From the NCBI RefSeq assembly GCF_006539565.1, contig NZ_BJNG01000035.1:1-64000 (forward strand): a DNA stretch of 64,000 nt. Reading direction: 5' to 3'. This document shows, piece after piece, positions 1 to 9,313 of this stretch (within the stretch, counting starts at the first letter, position 1; each line of letters starts with the position of its first letter). Below the pieces are notes generated by a model. It was not told the origin of the DNA. It saw nothing but the letters and a program-made list of their open reading frames with translations, and searched no databases. A program made the position numbers and the translations under genes. Source of the stretch: Pseudonocardia hydrocarbonoxydans (GTDB lineage Bacteria > Actinomycetota > Actinomycetes > Mycobacteriales > Pseudonocardiaceae).

Positions 1-422
1 GTGGCTACCACCGCGGCGTCCGCGCCGCGGAGCTGCCGTTCGCGGCCCGGCTGCTCGCCGCCGCCGACGTGTTCGCCGCGCTCACCGAGGACCGGCCGCA
101 CCGGCCCGCGTTCACCGTGGGGGCGGCGCGGGAGGTGCTGCTGGCCGAACCGGGGCTCGACCGGGAGGCGTGCGCCGCGGTCGTCGCGGGCGCCGGGCTG
201 CCGCGCCCGCCGCGGGCGTGGCCGTGCGAGCTGACCGACCGCGAGGTCGACGTCCTGCGGCTCGCCGCGCGGGGGCTTACCAACCGCGCGATCGCGGGCG
301 CGCTCGGCGTCGCGGAGCGGACGGTCGGCCACCATCTCGCGCACGTCTACGACAAGACCGGCCGCCGCACCCGCGCCGGCGCCGCCGTCTTCGCGATGGA
401 GCACGGGCTGCTGCCGGGGTAG
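1..422 (+). CDS. HD-domain phosphohydrolase fused to LuxR-type HTH (3' part)
   Basis: The gene enters from the left edge, so its start is outside the window; it is read from base 3. The first ~45 residues (HRG ... ARLLAAADVFAALTEDRPHR) match the end of an HD/HD-GYP phosphohydrolase domain. From about residue 80 a LuxR C-terminal helix-turn-helix follows (LTDREVDVLRLAARGLTNR, then AERTVGHHLAHVYDKTG). HD-GYP family members can hydrolyse cyclic dinucleotides or other nucleotides, and the HTH would bind DNA; whether this protein has either activity is inference because the metal-binding half is missing. It ends at TAG and is followed 71 bases later by a SnoaL-like gene on the same strand. Confidence 0.7.
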   Translation, partial: GYHRGVRAAELPFAARLLAAADVFAALTEDRPHRPAFTVGAAREVLLAEPGLDREACAAVVAGAGLPRPPRAWPCELTDREVDVLRLAARGLTNRAIAGALGVAERTVGHHLAHVYDKTGRRTRAGAAVFAMEHGLLPG

Positions 423-493
423 GTCGAACGACCGATGTGCCGGGCCACCGGCGGGACGACCCTGCGGGGACACCACGACCCCCGGAGGGCCCC

Positions 494-916
494 ATGACCA
501 GCACGGACACCCGCACCAACGCCACGACCGTCGCCGAGATCTACACGGCGTTCGGACGCGGCGACGTCCCCGCGATCCTCGACACGCTCGCCGACGACGT
601 CGCCTGGGAGCAGTGGGCCGACCACACGGCGCAGCGCGCGGGCGTCGCGCACCTGCAGCCCCGCCGCGGCCCGGCACAGGTCGCCGAGTTCTTCACGGTG
701 ATCGGGGCCTGGGTGCCGCGCGAGTTCGCGGTGCTCGACGTGATCGGCACCGGCCGCCAGGTCGTCGCGGAGATCCGCGCGGAGTTCGACCTGCCCGGCG
801 GCGGCCGCCTCGCCGACGAGGAGCTGCACCTGTGGACGTTCGACGATCGCGGCCGCGTCAGCCGCTTCCGCCACTACTGCGACACGGCGAAGCACATCGC
901 GGTGGCCGCGCCCTGA
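494..916 (+). CDS. SnoaL-like / NTF2-fold protein
   Basis: A 140-residue protein with the pattern of the SnoaL-like polyketide-cyclase family of the NTF2-like cone fold: an N-terminal helix pair (TVAEIYTAFGRGDVPAILDTLADDVAWE), then beta strands ending in LWTFDDRGRVSRFRHYCDT. Members are isomerases, hydrolases or ligand-binding proteins, and the substrate cannot be read from sequence. ATG at 494 is chosen because GGAGGG lies just upstream; a longer open frame upstream is a shadow. It may be co-transcribed with the preceding LuxR-type gene, and transcription probably stops at the hairpin at 962-1007. Confidence 0.75.
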   Translation: MTSTDTRTNATTVAEIYTAFGRGDVPAILDTLADDVAWEQWADHTAQRAGVAHLQPRRGPAQVAEFFTVIGAWVPREFAVLDVIGTGRQVVAEIRAEFDLPGGGRLADEELHLWTFDDRGRVSRFRHYCDTAKHIAVAAP

Positions 917-961
917 CCGTCGCACGCCCAACCGTCGCACGCACGGCACGACCCGGACACA

Positions 962-1007
962 CGGATGTCCCGACTCGCGCGGAAGGGGGCGCGAGTCGGG
1001 ACATCCG
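962..1007. terminator. 19-bp perfect hairpin between convergent genes
   Basis: The arms at 962-980 and 989-1007 are exact reverse complements (CGGATGTCCCGACTCGCGC and its complement) with an 8-base loop. It sits between the SnoaL-like gene (+) and ino1 (-), so it can act in both directions. There is no clear T-tract, as is common in GC-rich actinobacteria. The arm carries GCGCGAGTC, the same core as the 22-bp repeat arrays elsewhere in the window. Confidence 0.75.
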
Positions 1008-1033
1008 GGTGAGCGAGATGTGCGGGGGGTGCG

Positions 1034-2113
1034 TCAGTCGTTGCGGTCGCCCCGGATGAAGGCCTCCACCGCGTCACGGGCCACGTCGTCGCCGTACTGC
1101 TCGGGCGGGGACTTCATGAAGTAGCTCGACGCCGACAGGATCGGGCCGCCCACGCCCCGGTCGAGCGCGATCTTCGCGGCGCGCACGGCGTCGATGATGA
1201 TGCCCGCGGAGTTGGGGGAGTCCCAGACCTCGAGCTTGTACTCCAGGTTCAGCGGGACGTCACCGAACGCGCGGCCCTCCAGCCGGACGTAGGCCCACTT
1301 GCGGTCGTCGAGCCAGGCGACGTAGTCCGACGGGCCGATGTGCACGTTGTCCTTGCCGAGGTCGCGGTCGACCTGGCTGGTGACCGACTGGGTCTTGGAG
1401 ACCTTCTTGCTCTCCAGCCGCTCCAGCTCCTTCATGTTCAGGAAGTCCATGTTCCCGCCCACGTTGAGCTGCATCGTGCGGTCGAGCTGCACGCCGCGGT
1501 CCTCGAACAGCTTGGCCAGCACCCGGTGGGTGATGGTGGCGCCCACCTGGCTCTTGATGTCGTCGCCGACGATCGGGACGCCCGCGGCGCGGAACTTCTC
1601 GGCCCACACCGGGTCGGAGGCGATGAACACCGGCAGCGCGTTGACGAACCCGACGCCCGCGTCGATCGCGGCCTGGGCATAGAAGCGGTCGGCCGCCTCG
1701 CTGCCCACCGGCAGGTAGGACACGAGGACGTCGGCCCGGGTCTCGCGCAGGACCTGGGCGATGTCGACGGGCGACTCGTCGGACTCGGTGATCGTCTCGC
1801 GGTAGAACCGGCCCAGCCCGTCGAGGGTGTGGCCGCGCTGCACCGGAACGTCCAGCGGCGGCACGTCGGCGATCTTGATGGTGTTGTTCTCGCTGGCCCC
1901 GATGGCCTCGGAGAGGTCGCGCCCGACCTTCTTCGCGTCGACGTCGAACGCGGCGACGAAGGAGATGTCGCGGACGTGGTAGCCGCCGAAGTCGACGTGC
2001 ATCAGCCCGGGCACGCGCTGGGACGGATCGGCGTCGGCGTAGTACTGCACGCCCTGGACGAGCGACGCGGCGCAGTTGCCGACGCCGACGATGGCGACAC
2101 GAACCTGACTCAT
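1034..2113 (-). CDS. ino1: Inositol-3-phosphate synthase
   Basis: A 359-residue myo-inositol-1-phosphate synthase that converts glucose-6-phosphate to inositol-3-phosphate with bound NAD. In actinobacteria this feeds phosphatidylinositol, PI-mannosides and mycothiol. The NAD-binding glycine motif [10 protein letters not shown] is at residues 8-17. Family signatures [31 protein letters not shown] and [13 protein letters not shown] are all present, and length matches the actinobacterial short form. ATG at 2113 follows GAGGAG by seven bases; a longer frame adds only six residues. The PadR gene lies 14 bases upstream on the same strand, so the two form an operon equivalent to Rv0047c-Rv0046c. Confidence 0.95.
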   Translation of the reverse strand: MSQVRVAIVGVGNCAASLVQGVQYYADADPSQRVPGLMHVDFGGYHVRDISFVAAFDVDAKKVGRDLSEAIGASENNTIKIADVPPLDVPVQRGHTLDGLGRFYRETITESDESPVDIAQVLRETRADVLVSYLPVGSEAADRFYAQAAIDAGVGFVNALPVFIASDPVWAEKFRAAGVPIVGDDIKSQVGATITHRVLAKLFEDRGVQLDRTMQLNVGGNMDFLNMKELERLESKKVSKTQSVTSQVDRDLGKDNVHIGPSDYVAWLDDRKWAYVRLEGRAFGDVPLNLEYKLEVWDSPNSAGIIIDAVRAAKIALDRGVGGPILSASSYFMKSPPEQYGDDVARDAVEAFIRGDRND

Positions 2114-2127
2114 GGGTCGGCTCCTCT

Positions 2128-2688
2128 TCACTCTGGTGGGGTCTCGGGGGCGTCGCGGAACTCGGCCCGTTCGTTCTCGATCAGTTCGTTGAGCCAGCGG
2201 ACCTCGCGCTCGGACGAGTCGAGGCCCAGCTGGTGCAGCTCGCGGGTGTAGCGGTCGATCTGCTCCCCGGCGCGGGCCAGCGCGGACCGCAGTCCCTCCC
2301 GGCGCTCCTCGACGGCCCGGCGCCGCCCTTCCAGGATCCGCATCCTGGCTTCGGCGGGCGTCCGCGAGAAGAACGCGAGATGGACGCCGAAGCTCTCGTC
2401 GTCCCAGGTCTGGGGGCCGGACTCGGACAGCATCTCGGCGAAGCGTTCCTTGCCCTCGGCCGTGATCCGGTAGACCCGTCTCCCGCGCCGCGACCAGGCG
2501 GCCGACTCCGGGTCCGGGGCCGGGTCCTCCGCGATCAGCCCCGCCCGGGTCAGCCGTCTCAGCGCCGGGTAGAGGGAGCCGTAGGAGAACAGCCGGAACC
2601 CGCCGAGCCGGACGCCGAGCTGTTTGCGCAGCTCGTATCCGTGCGCGGACGCCTCGTGGAGCAGACCGAGGATCGCCAGCTCCAGCAC
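2128..2688 (-). CDS. PadR family transcriptional regulator
   Basis: A 186-residue PadR-type repressor. The N-terminal winged helix starts [23 protein letters not shown] and continues with [18 protein letters not shown]. The C-terminal half is the helical dimerisation domain found in the Vir-like subgroup. GTG at 2688 is preferred because it begins exactly at the domain and is preceded by AGGGAGG at five bases; the open frame extends about 55 codons further upstream without similarity. It is the first gene of an operon with ino1. An inverted repeat 37 bases upstream (2726-2738) is a candidate autoregulatory operator, so it probably controls ino1 and itself. The effector is unknown. Confidence 0.88.
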   Translation of the reverse strand: MLELAILGLLHEASAHGYELRKQLGVRLGGFRLFSYGSLYPALRRLTRAGLIAEDPAPDPESAAWSRRGRRVYRITAEGKERFAEMLSESGPQTWDDESFGVHLAFFSRTPAEARMRILEGRRRAVEERREGLRSALARAGEQIDRYTRELHQLGLDSSEREVRWLNELIENERAEFRDAPETPPE

Positions 2689-2725
2689 GTCGACCTCCCT
2701 CCGCCCCCTGGGTACCGTCACATCA

Positions 2726-2738
2726 TATCGAAGCGATA
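2726..2738. promoter_or_regulatory. Candidate PadR operator
   Basis: TATCG-AAG-CGATA, a perfect 5-bp inverted repeat in an AT-rich patch (ATATCGAAGCGATACAT) inside a very GC-rich region. It lies between the divergent PadR and DUF5318 genes, 37 bases before the PadR start. AT-rich dyads of this kind are usual PadR-family sites; binding here is inference. Confidence 0.5.
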
Positions 2739-2845
2739 CATCCGCGCGACGCGTCGAGACGCTCGTCACCCCCGACCGGCCGCTCGACCGGACGACCACC
2801 GGGCGTTCCCCCCACCCCGTCCGGTGGCCCGCGTACCCTGACCGG

Positions 2846-3241
2846 GTGCGCACCCAGCGACAGGTCGTCGACTACGCGTTGCAGCGCCGGGCGCTGCTCG
2901 CCGACGTCGGCTCCGGGCGCGTCGGCACGGCGTCGGTCTGCGATGCGGGCCCGTACCTGCTCCGGGCCGCCCGTTTCCACGGCGAGCAGACCGAGCAGAC
3001 CTGCCCGGTGTGCCGCCGCGAGCGCCTCACGAACGTGTCATGGATCTTCGGCGACGCCCTGAAGCACGCGTCCGGCTCGGCCCGCAAGCCCGCCGAGCTC
3101 GACGAGCTCGCCGCGCGCCACGACGAGTTCTCCGTCTACGTCGTCGAGGTCTGCCGCGCGTGCAGCTGGAACCACCTCGTCCTGTCCTACGTACTGGGCA
3201 CCGGAGCCCCCACCAAGCGACGCCGGACCGCGGCCGAGTGA
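2846..3241 (+). CDS. DUF5318 family protein (Rv0049-like)
   Basis: A 131-residue actinobacterial protein of unknown function. Two cysteine pairs, CPVCRRE near residue 53 and CRAC near residue 102, suggest a zinc ribbon. The C-terminus is basic (TKRRRTAAE). GTG at 2846 gives VRTQRQVVDYALQRRALL, the expected beginning of the family. It stands between the PadR/ino1 operon and ponA, the same place as Rv0049 in M. tuberculosis, and ends 52 bases before the ponA start, so co-transcription is likely. A structural or regulatory link to cell-wall synthesis is only suggested by position. Confidence 0.85.
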   Translation: MRTQRQVVDYALQRRALLADVGSGRVGTASVCDAGPYLLRAARFHGEQTEQTCPVCRRERLTNVSWIFGDALKHASGSARKPAELDELAARHDEFSVYVVEVCRACSWNHLVLSYVLGTGAPTKRRRTAAE

Positions 3242-3293
3242 ACTCCCCACACTCGCGGCACGTGTACCGGAGACCCCCGATCCACAGGAGCCA

Positions 3294-5828
3294 GTGGTGA
3301 CCGACCAGCGCGACCCCCGTCTCGGCGGGGGCCCACCCCCCGGCCGCGCGGACCTGCCCGCCGGTCCCCGACCGGGTCCGTCCGCCCCGCCGCCCCGCCC
3401 CCCTCGCCCGGGCGGCCCCCAGCCGCACCAGCACCAGCCGCGCCAGCACCAGCCCCACCAGCCGCCACCGGGCTACGGACCGCCGCCCGGGTGGCAGCCC
3501 GGCCCGCCCGGCCCGCCGCCGGGGCGCGTACCCCCGCAGCGCTACGGCCCCGGCCCGGACACCCGCGCGCCCTACCGCTCGGGCGACATGCCGCTGCTCA
3601 CCCACGAGGAGACCGGCACCGAGGCCGTGGCCCGCAACCACGCCGTCGCGCTGGCGGAGCGCCCCCCGGTCCCCGACCGTCCCGAGCGGCGCGGCGACGG
3701 CCCCCGCAGGAGCGTGTGGAGCCGGATCCGGCGGGCGGTCTACGTCCTGCTCGGCCTGCTGATCCTCGGCCCGGTGCTGGCGTTCGTCGTCGGCTGGCTG
3801 ATCTTCCCCGTTCCCACCTCGGAGCAGCTGGCGGTCGACCAGGTCTCCCAGTTCACCTTCGCCGACGGGTCGCCGCTGGCCACCGTGCGGCCCGAGGGCG
3901 TCAACCGGCGGGTCGTGCTGCTCGACGAGGTGCCCGAGCCCGTCCGCCAGGCCGTGCTCGCCGCGGAGAACCGCTCGTTCTACAGCGATCCCGGCTTCGA
4001 CATCACCGGGATCATGCGCGCGGTCTACAACCAGCTCACCGGCGGGGTCGGCGGCGGGTCGACGATCACCCAGCAGTACGTCAAGGTGATCACCGGCGAC
4101 GACGACTTCTCGCTGGTCCGCAAGTACAAGGAGGTCGTGCTCGCGGTGAAGATCACCCGTGAGCAGACCAAGGACGAGATCCTCGAGAACTACCTCAACG
4201 TCATCTACATGGGCCGCAGCTCCTACGGCATCCAGGCGGCGAGCCAGTCGTTCTTCGGCAAGGACGTCCGCGACCTGACGCTGTCGGAGGGCGCGATGCT
4301 CGCCGGCATGATCCAGGCGCCGTCGCGCTGGGACCCGGCCAACGACATGGAGGGCTCGCAGCGGCGCTGGACCTACGTGATGGACCAGATGGTCGACGCC
4401 CAGTTCATCACCCCCGCGCAGCGCGCCTCCGAGGTCTTCCCCACCGCCTGGCTCCCCGAGGCCCCCGAGGTCGAGGGCATCCCGGCCGACGACCGTGGGC
4501 ACATCTACGAGCGCGCCCGCGACGAGGTGATCGCGCGCGGCATCGTCACCGAGGACGAGTTCAACACCGAGGGCCTGACGGTCACCACCACCGTCGACCC
4601 GGGCCGGCAGCGGGAGGCGGTCGAGGCCGTCACCGAACAGCTCGAGGGCGAGGACCCCGACCTGCGCAGCGCGCTGGTCTCGATCGACCCGCGCTCGGGT
4701 GCGATCCAGGCGTACTACGGCGGCAGCGACGGGCAGGGCACCGACTACGCCGGCCAGGGCCTGCGCCCGCCGGGCTCGTCGTTCAAGCCGTTCGTGCTGG
4801 CCGCGGCGATGGCGGCCGACCCGGACATCGGGCTCGGCAGCACCTTCGACGGGTCGTCGGGGCAGACGCTGGCCGGCACCGTCGTCGACAACTCCGAGGG
4901 GTTCGACTGCGCGAGCTGCACCGTGCAGACGGCGATGACGCGCTCGATCAACACCATCTTCTACCGGCTCGGCCTCGACGCCGGCCCGCAGAACGTCATC
5001 GACACCGCCCACGAGCTGGGGATCCCGGCCGACCTGGTCACCGAGGCCCGGGGCGGGGTCGCCCTCGGCGACCAGGACGTGCATCCCCTTGACATGGCCT
5101 CGGCGTACGCCACGCTCGCGGCCGACGGCGTCTACCACGAGCCCTACCTCGTCTCCCGCGTCACCGCGGCCGACGGGCGCACGCTCTACGACCGGGCCGA
5201 GAGCGCGGGCGAGCAGCGGATCGACCCGCAGATCGCGCGCAACGTCACCGAGGCGATGCTCGACGTCGCCGATTTCGCCCGGATCGGGCTCTCCGGTGGC
5301 CGCGAGGTCGCCGGCAAGACCGGCACCCAGCAGCACCCGACGCAGGACCGGCAGAACAAGGACGCGTGGATGGTCGGCTACACGCCGTCGCTCGCCACGG
5401 CCGTCTGGCTCGGCACCGACACCAGCAAGCCGATCCAGACCGCGGGCGGCTCGCCCATCTACGGCCGCATGATCCCCGGCTCGATCTGGCGGGACTTCAT
5501 GAACGCCGCGCTGCGCGGCACGCCCGCCGAGCGGTTCTCCCCGTTCGTCCCGCTGGGCGCGCCGCCCTACGTCGAGCCGACCGCCGCCCCCGACGACGAC
5601 GACGCCTCCGAGGACGACGGTTCCCAGGACGGCGACAACGGCGGCGACGGGAACGGCGACGGGGACAACGGCGGCGACAACGGGGACAACGCCGACGGAA
5701 ACGGCAACGGCAACGACGGGAACAACGGTCGGGGCAACGACGGCGCCCCGGGCGACCGGTTCTTCTTCCCGGACAACTCCGGCGGCGGCAACCCCGACGA
5801 CGGGAGCGACGAGGGCGACGACGGGTGA
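3294..5828 (+). CDS. ponA: Bifunctional class A penicillin-binding protein (PonA1-type)
   Basis: Membrane-anchored peptidoglycan synthase of 844 residues. A Pro/Gln/His-rich cytoplasmic segment (1-100) is followed by one membrane helix (~148-171). Next come a GT51 transglycosylase domain ([14 protein letters not shown] from ~223; [11 protein letters not shown]) and a transpeptidase domain with nucleophile motif SSFK (~494), SIN (~551) and KTG (~674). The extracellular C-terminal tail of ~80 residues is almost only Asp, Gly and Asn. Two adjacent GTG codons (3294, 3297) can start; AGGAG spacing favours 3297. The gene overlaps the next by GTGA. Position and architecture correspond to Rv0050 ponA1. 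Confidence 0.95.
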   Translation: MVTDQRDPRLGGGPPPGRADLPAGPRPGPSAPPPRPPRPGGPQPHQHQPRQHQPHQPPPGYGPPPGWQPGPPGPPPGRVPPQRYGPGPDTRAPYRSGDMPLLTHEETGTEAVARNHAVALAERPPVPDRPERRGDGPRRSVWSRIRRAVYVLLGLLILGPVLAFVVGWLIFPVPTSEQLAVDQVSQFTFADGSPLATVRPEGVNRRVVLLDEVPEPVRQAVLAAENRSFYSDPGFDITGIMRAVYNQLTGGVGGGSTITQQYVKVITGDDDFSLVRKYKEVVLAVKITREQTKDEILENYLNVIYMGRSSYGIQAASQSFFGKDVRDLTLSEGAMLAGMIQAPSRWDPANDMEGSQRRWTYVMDQMVDAQFITPAQRASEVFPTAWLPEAPEVEGIPADDRGHIYERARDEVIARGIVTEDEFNTEGLTVTTTVDPGRQREAVEAVTEQLEGEDPDLRSALVSIDPRSGAIQAYYGGSDGQGTDYAGQGLRPPGSSFKPFVLAAAMAADPDIGLGSTFDGSSGQTLAGTVVDNSEGFDCASCTVQTAMTRSINTIFYRLGLDAGPQNVIDTAHELGIPADLVTEARGGVALGDQDVHPLDMASAYATLAADGVYHEPYLVSRVTAADGRTLYDRAESAGEQRIDPQIARNVTEAMLDVADFARIGLSGGREVAGKTGTQQHPTQDRQNKDAWMVGYTPSLATAVWLGTDTSKPIQTAGGSPIYGRMIPGSIWRDFMNAALRGTPAERFSPFVPLGAPPYVEPTAAPDDDDASEDDGSQDGDNGGDGNGDGDNGGDNGDNADGNGNGNDGNNGRGNDGAPGDRFFFPDNSGGGNPDDGSDEGDDG

Positions 5829-7381
5829 GCGGTCCCGACCCCGCGTCAGGACCCCGCGGTGTCGGGACACAGCACCCGCCGCCGGTCCGGGCAGCACAGC
5901 GCCCGGCCGTCCGCGTGGTGCCGACCTGGTCGGAGCCGCTGGCCGCGGCGGCCAGCCGGGTCGTCGGCGGGCCGCTCGGGCGGCACGCGCTGATCGGGCG
6001 CACCGCCTTCTGGACGCCGCTGCGCGTGATCCTGCTGGTCACGGTGGCCGTGCTCGCGCTCGGCTGGCTGGGCAAGTCCCCCTGCCTGCAGCAGTACCGC
6101 ACCGACGACGGCACGCTCGCACTCGACTGGCGGGACAACCGCCAGTACGTGGCGATGTGCTACTCCGACACGGTGCCGCTGTGGGCCATCCAGAACCTGG
6201 ACGACCCGGCGGCACTGCCCTACCGCGACCCCTGGGTGGAGAACGCGGGGCAGCCGGAGGAGAACGAGCGGTATATGGAGTACCCGGTGCTCACCGGGTT
6301 CCACCAGTGGGCCGCGGCGCGGGTCGCCGACGGGTGGGCCGGGCTGGCCGCCTCCGTCGGCTGGCTGCCCTCGGCGCTCCCGGTCGTCCTCTACTTCGAC
6401 GTGTCCGCGGCCTGGCTCGCGCTGGCCTGGCTGGTCACGGTGTGGGCGGTGCACGGGCTGCGCCCGTCCCGACCGTGGGACGCCGTGCTGGTCGCGCTGT
6501 CGCCACTGGTCGCGGTGCACGTGTTCACCAACTTCGACGCCCTCGCGGTCGCGTCGGCGACCGCCGGGATGCTCGCGCTCGCCCGCAACCGTCCCGTGCT
6601 GGCGGGGGTGCTGATCGGCCTCGGCGGGGGCTTCAAGATGTACCCGCTGCTGCTGCTGGGCCCGATCGTGCTGATCGGGCTGCGCCGGTGGCGCGACGGT
6701 TCCGGCCCGCCGCGACCCGCCCTGCTCACGGCCGGCGCGGCGCTCGCGACGGTCGTCGCCGTCAACCTGCCGGTGGCGCTGGCGTGGCCGGCTGGCTGGG
6801 GGGAGTTCTTCCGCCTCAACCGGACGCGCGCGGCCGACCCCGACTCGCTGTACTTCGCGGTCAGCCACTTCACCGGCTGGGCCGGGTTCGACGGCCCGCT
6901 CGCCGCCGGGCAGACCCCGGAGGTGCTCAACGCGGTCTCGCTCGTGCTGTTCCTCGTCTGCTGCGCGGCGATCGCGTTGCTGGCCTGGCGGGCGCCCCGC
7001 ACGCCGCGCCTGGCGTCGCTGGGGTTCCTCGTCGTCGCCGCGTTCCTGCTGGTCAACAAGGTGTGGAGCCCGCAGTACTCGCTGTGGCTGGTGCCGCTGG
7101 CGGTGCTGGCGCTGCCGCGGGCCCGGATCCTGCTGGCCTGGATGCTCGTCGACGCGCTGGTCTGGGTGCCGCGGATGTACTACTACCTGACGCCGGAGAA
7201 CATGGGGTTGTCGCCCGACTGGTTCCTGGGCACCGTGCTGCTGCGCGACGCCGCCGTCGTCGGGCTGTGCGTGCTGGTGGTGCGCTCGGTGCTGCGGCCG
7301 GTCACCGACCCGGTGCGCGCCATCGGCCTGGACGACCCCGACTGGCCCGCGCCGGCCGCACGCGCGAGGGTCGGGGCATGA
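5825..7381 (+). CDS. GT87/DUF2029-type membrane glycosyltransferase (Rv0051-like)
   Basis: A polytopic membrane protein of ~518 residues with many hydrophobic helices from about residue 65. It belongs to the GT-C-fold DUF2029/GT87 family, whose members use polyprenyl-phosphate sugars outside the membrane. Family-like blocks are [20 protein letters not shown] and [16 protein letters not shown]. The start GTG overlaps the ponA stop (GTGA); a later GTG at 5918 is possible. The stop overlaps the ATG of the Nudix gene. Its paralogue on the other strand (7928-9313) shares the CYSD, EYPVLTG and NKVxSPQYxLWLxP motifs. The acceptor is unknown; a lipoglycan or wall polymer is a guess from family and context. 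Confidence 0.85.
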   Translation: MSGPDPASGPRGVGTQHPPPVRAAQRPAVRVVPTWSEPLAAAASRVVGGPLGRHALIGRTAFWTPLRVILLVTVAVLALGWLGKSPCLQQYRTDDGTLALDWRDNRQYVAMCYSDTVPLWAIQNLDDPAALPYRDPWVENAGQPEENERYMEYPVLTGFHQWAAARVADGWAGLAASVGWLPSALPVVLYFDVSAAWLALAWLVTVWAVHGLRPSRPWDAVLVALSPLVAVHVFTNFDALAVASATAGMLALARNRPVLAGVLIGLGGGFKMYPLLLLGPIVLIGLRRWRDGSGPPRPALLTAGAALATVVAVNLPVALAWPAGWGEFFRLNRTRAADPDSLYFAVSHFTGWAGFDGPLAAGQTPEVLNAVSLVLFLVCCAAIALLAWRAPRTPRLASLGFLVVAAFLLVNKVWSPQYSLWLVPLAVLALPRARILLAWMLVDALVWVPRMYYYLTPENMGLSPDWFLGTVLLRDAAVVGLCVLVVRSVLRPVTDPVRAIGLDDPDWPAPAARARVGA

Positions 7382-7974
7382 CCGGTCGACCCGACGTCGA
7401 GGCCGCGCTGGCGGCGTTCGTCCCGCGGCCGATCGACCGGCCCGACCTGCGCCACTCCGCGGTCGCGATCACGATCGTCGAGGAGCCGGACGGGCCGGCG
7501 TTCCTGCTCACCCGGCGCGCCGAGACGCTGCGCCGGCACGCCGGTCAGTGGGCGCTGCCCGGCGGGCGCACCGACCCGGGCGAGGGGCCCGGGGAGACCG
7601 CCCGGCGCGAGCTGTCCGAGGAGCTGGGCCTGGTGCTCGACGCCTCCACCGAGCTCGGCGTGCTCGACGACTACGCCACGCGCTCGGGCTTCGTCATCAC
7701 CCCGGTGGTGCTGTGGGCCGGGCCGGTCGGTGAGCTGACCCCGAACCCCGACGAGGTCGGCGCCGTGCACCGGGTGCCGCTCGCGCTCATCGACGTGGAG
7801 CCGCGGTTCCTCACCATCCCCGAGTCCGACGCCCCGGTGATCCAGCTCCCGCTGTTCGACCGGTTCGTGCACGCCCCCACCGGCGCCGTGCTGCACCAGT
7901 TCCGCGAGGTCGTCCTGCACGGCCGCGCTACGCGGGTGGCCCACCTGGAACAGCCGGTGTTCGCCTGGCGCTGA
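7378..7974 (+). CDS. Nudix hydrolase (CoA pyrophosphatase-like)
   Basis: A 198-residue Nudix hydrolase. The full Nudix box (GX5EX7REUXEEXGU) is visible from GGRTDPGE through [11 protein letters not shown] at about residues 60-84; the glutamates bind the Mg2+ needed to split X-linked nucleoside diphosphates. The [14 protein letters not shown] block resembles NudL/CoA pyrophosphatases, but the substrate is not certain. ATG at 7378 overlaps the TGA of the preceding membrane gene (ATGA), so the two are translationally coupled. The last 47 bases overlap, in opposite direction, the end of the second GT87-like gene. Confidence 0.9.
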   Translation: MTGRPDVEAALAAFVPRPIDRPDLRHSAVAITIVEEPDGPAFLLTRRAETLRRHAGQWALPGGRTDPGEGPGETARRELSEELGLVLDASTELGVLDDYATRSGFVITPVVLWAGPVGELTPNPDEVGAVHRVPLALIDVEPRFLTIPESDAPVIQLPLFDRFVHAPTGAVLHQFREVVLHGRATRVAHLEQPVFAWR

Positions 7975-9313
7975 CCTGCTCCGCGAGCGGGTCGGGCAGG
8001 CGCAGGAACATCACGAACAGCACGACCAGCAGCACCGCCCGGCCCCACACCCCGACGGCGACGGCCTGCGCCGCGAGCCCGTCGTAGATGCCGCCCTCGC
8101 CCGCCTTGAACGCGTAGAACCAGCGGAAGATCCCGATGCCCATGACGGCGTCGGCCACCAGGTACGCCCCGATCCAGCCCCACGGCACCGCGAGCAGCAC
8201 CAGGAACGGCAGCAGCCACAGCGTGTACTGGGGCGAGTGCACCTTGTGCAACAGCATGAACCCGCACAGCATCGCCGCGCTCACCGCCACCCACGGGTAG
8301 CTGCCCTCGCGGCGGAACCGCCACCAGCCCACCGCCGCGGCCACCGCGAACGCCAGCAGCACGAGCACGGGCGACACGACGTCGACCGCATCCTGGAACT
8401 CCAGGTTCTCCGGGTCGGACTCGGGCCGGAAACCCCAGTACCAGATCGAGTTCGTCGTGAAGTCGACGTTGCGCAGCTGCTGGAAGGTGAACGACGCCCG
8501 CCAGCCCTCGTAGCCGGCCACGGCGAAGGGCAGGTTGACCAGCACGACGGTGCCCGCCGCGGCCAGCGGCACGCGCAGCGCGCCGCGCCAGTCGAGGACA
8601 CCGGGGCGCGACTGCGCGAGGACGTACAGCGCCAGCGGCAGCACGAAGGCGCCCGGGTAGAGCTTGAGCGCGAAACCCAGCCCCAGCAGCACCGCCGCGA
8701 CGGTGGCGCGGTCGGCCAGCGGCCGGTCGGTGGCCCAGCCGTGCACGACGTACACCGCCCCCACCGCGCAGGCGACGACGGGCAGGTCCCAGTTGTGGAA
8801 GGCGTAGAGCACCAGCGGTGGCCCGACCGCCCACAGCAGCGCCCGCCACCGGGCCAGCCGCCCCAGCATCCAGCCGGTGAGCAGCCCGAACGGGGCCATC
8901 AGCACCGCCGAGGCGAGCAGGAAGGCGCCGTCGTTCTCGGCGAACCAGGCACCGGCCCAGATCAGCAGCCCGGTGAGCACGGGGTACTCGACGACGCCGC
9001 CGACGAGCTGCCCCTCCGGGGTGATCGACCCGGAGACGTAGGGGAAGACGTGCTTGTCGACGTCGCGTCCCAGCCACAGGTACTGGATATCGGAGTAGCA
9101 GACGTCGCGGTCGACCCGGATCTCGTAGTCGGGGACCGTGCGGCCCGCCGCGTCGTACTCCGGGCCCGTGCACCGGGCCTTGTTGGCGTAGCCCAGCAGC
9201 AGCGTGACGCCGGTGAGCAGGACGAGCACCGCGAGCACGACTCGCGCGCCGGCCCCGGTGCCGCCCGCGGCCCGCTCGGGCACCCGCGGGGCGTCGAGGG
9301 CCGTGCGCGTCAC
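7928..9313 (-). CDS. GT87/DUF2029-type membrane glycosyltransferase, second copy
   Basis: A 461-residue polytopic membrane protein paralogous to the gene at 5825-7381: both have CYSD after the first helix, EYPVLTG in the first large loop and NKV-SPQY-LWL-P near the end. The short luminal loop ARCTGPEYD and the helix count fit a GT-C transferase using a lipid-linked sugar. GTG at 9313 overlaps the TGA of the endonuclease IV gene upstream (GTGA), so those two are coupled. Its 3' end runs 47 bases into the convergent Nudix gene. The substrate is unknown. Confidence 0.85.
   Translation of the reverse strand: MTRTALDAPRVPERAAGGTGAGARVVLAVLVLLTGVTLLLGYANKARCTGPEYDAAGRTVPDYEIRVDRDVCYSDIQYLWLGRDVDKHVFPYVSGSITPEGQLVGGVVEYPVLTGLLIWAGAWFAENDGAFLLASAVLMAPFGLLTGWMLGRLARWRALLWAVGPPLVLYAFHNWDLPVVACAVGAVYVVHGWATDRPLADRATVAAVLLGLGFALKLYPGAFVLPLALYVLAQSRPGVLDWRGALRVPLAAAGTVVLVNLPFAVAGYEGWRASFTFQQLRNVDFTTNSIWYWGFRPESDPENLEFQDAVDVVSPVLVLLAFAVAAAVGWWRFRREGSYPWVAVSAAMLCGFMLLHKVHSPQYTLWLLPFLVLLAVPWGWIGAYLVADAVMGIGIFRWFYAFKAGEGGIYDGLAAQAVAVGVWGRAVLLVVLFVMFLRLPDPLAEQVSARRTPAVPGGPPA

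Noticed and set aside
3027..5897. 956-codon open frame on the minus strand across ponA
   Set aside because: Val/Asp/Arg-rich composition typical of antisense frames in GC-rich DNA; ponA on the plus strand has clear domains.
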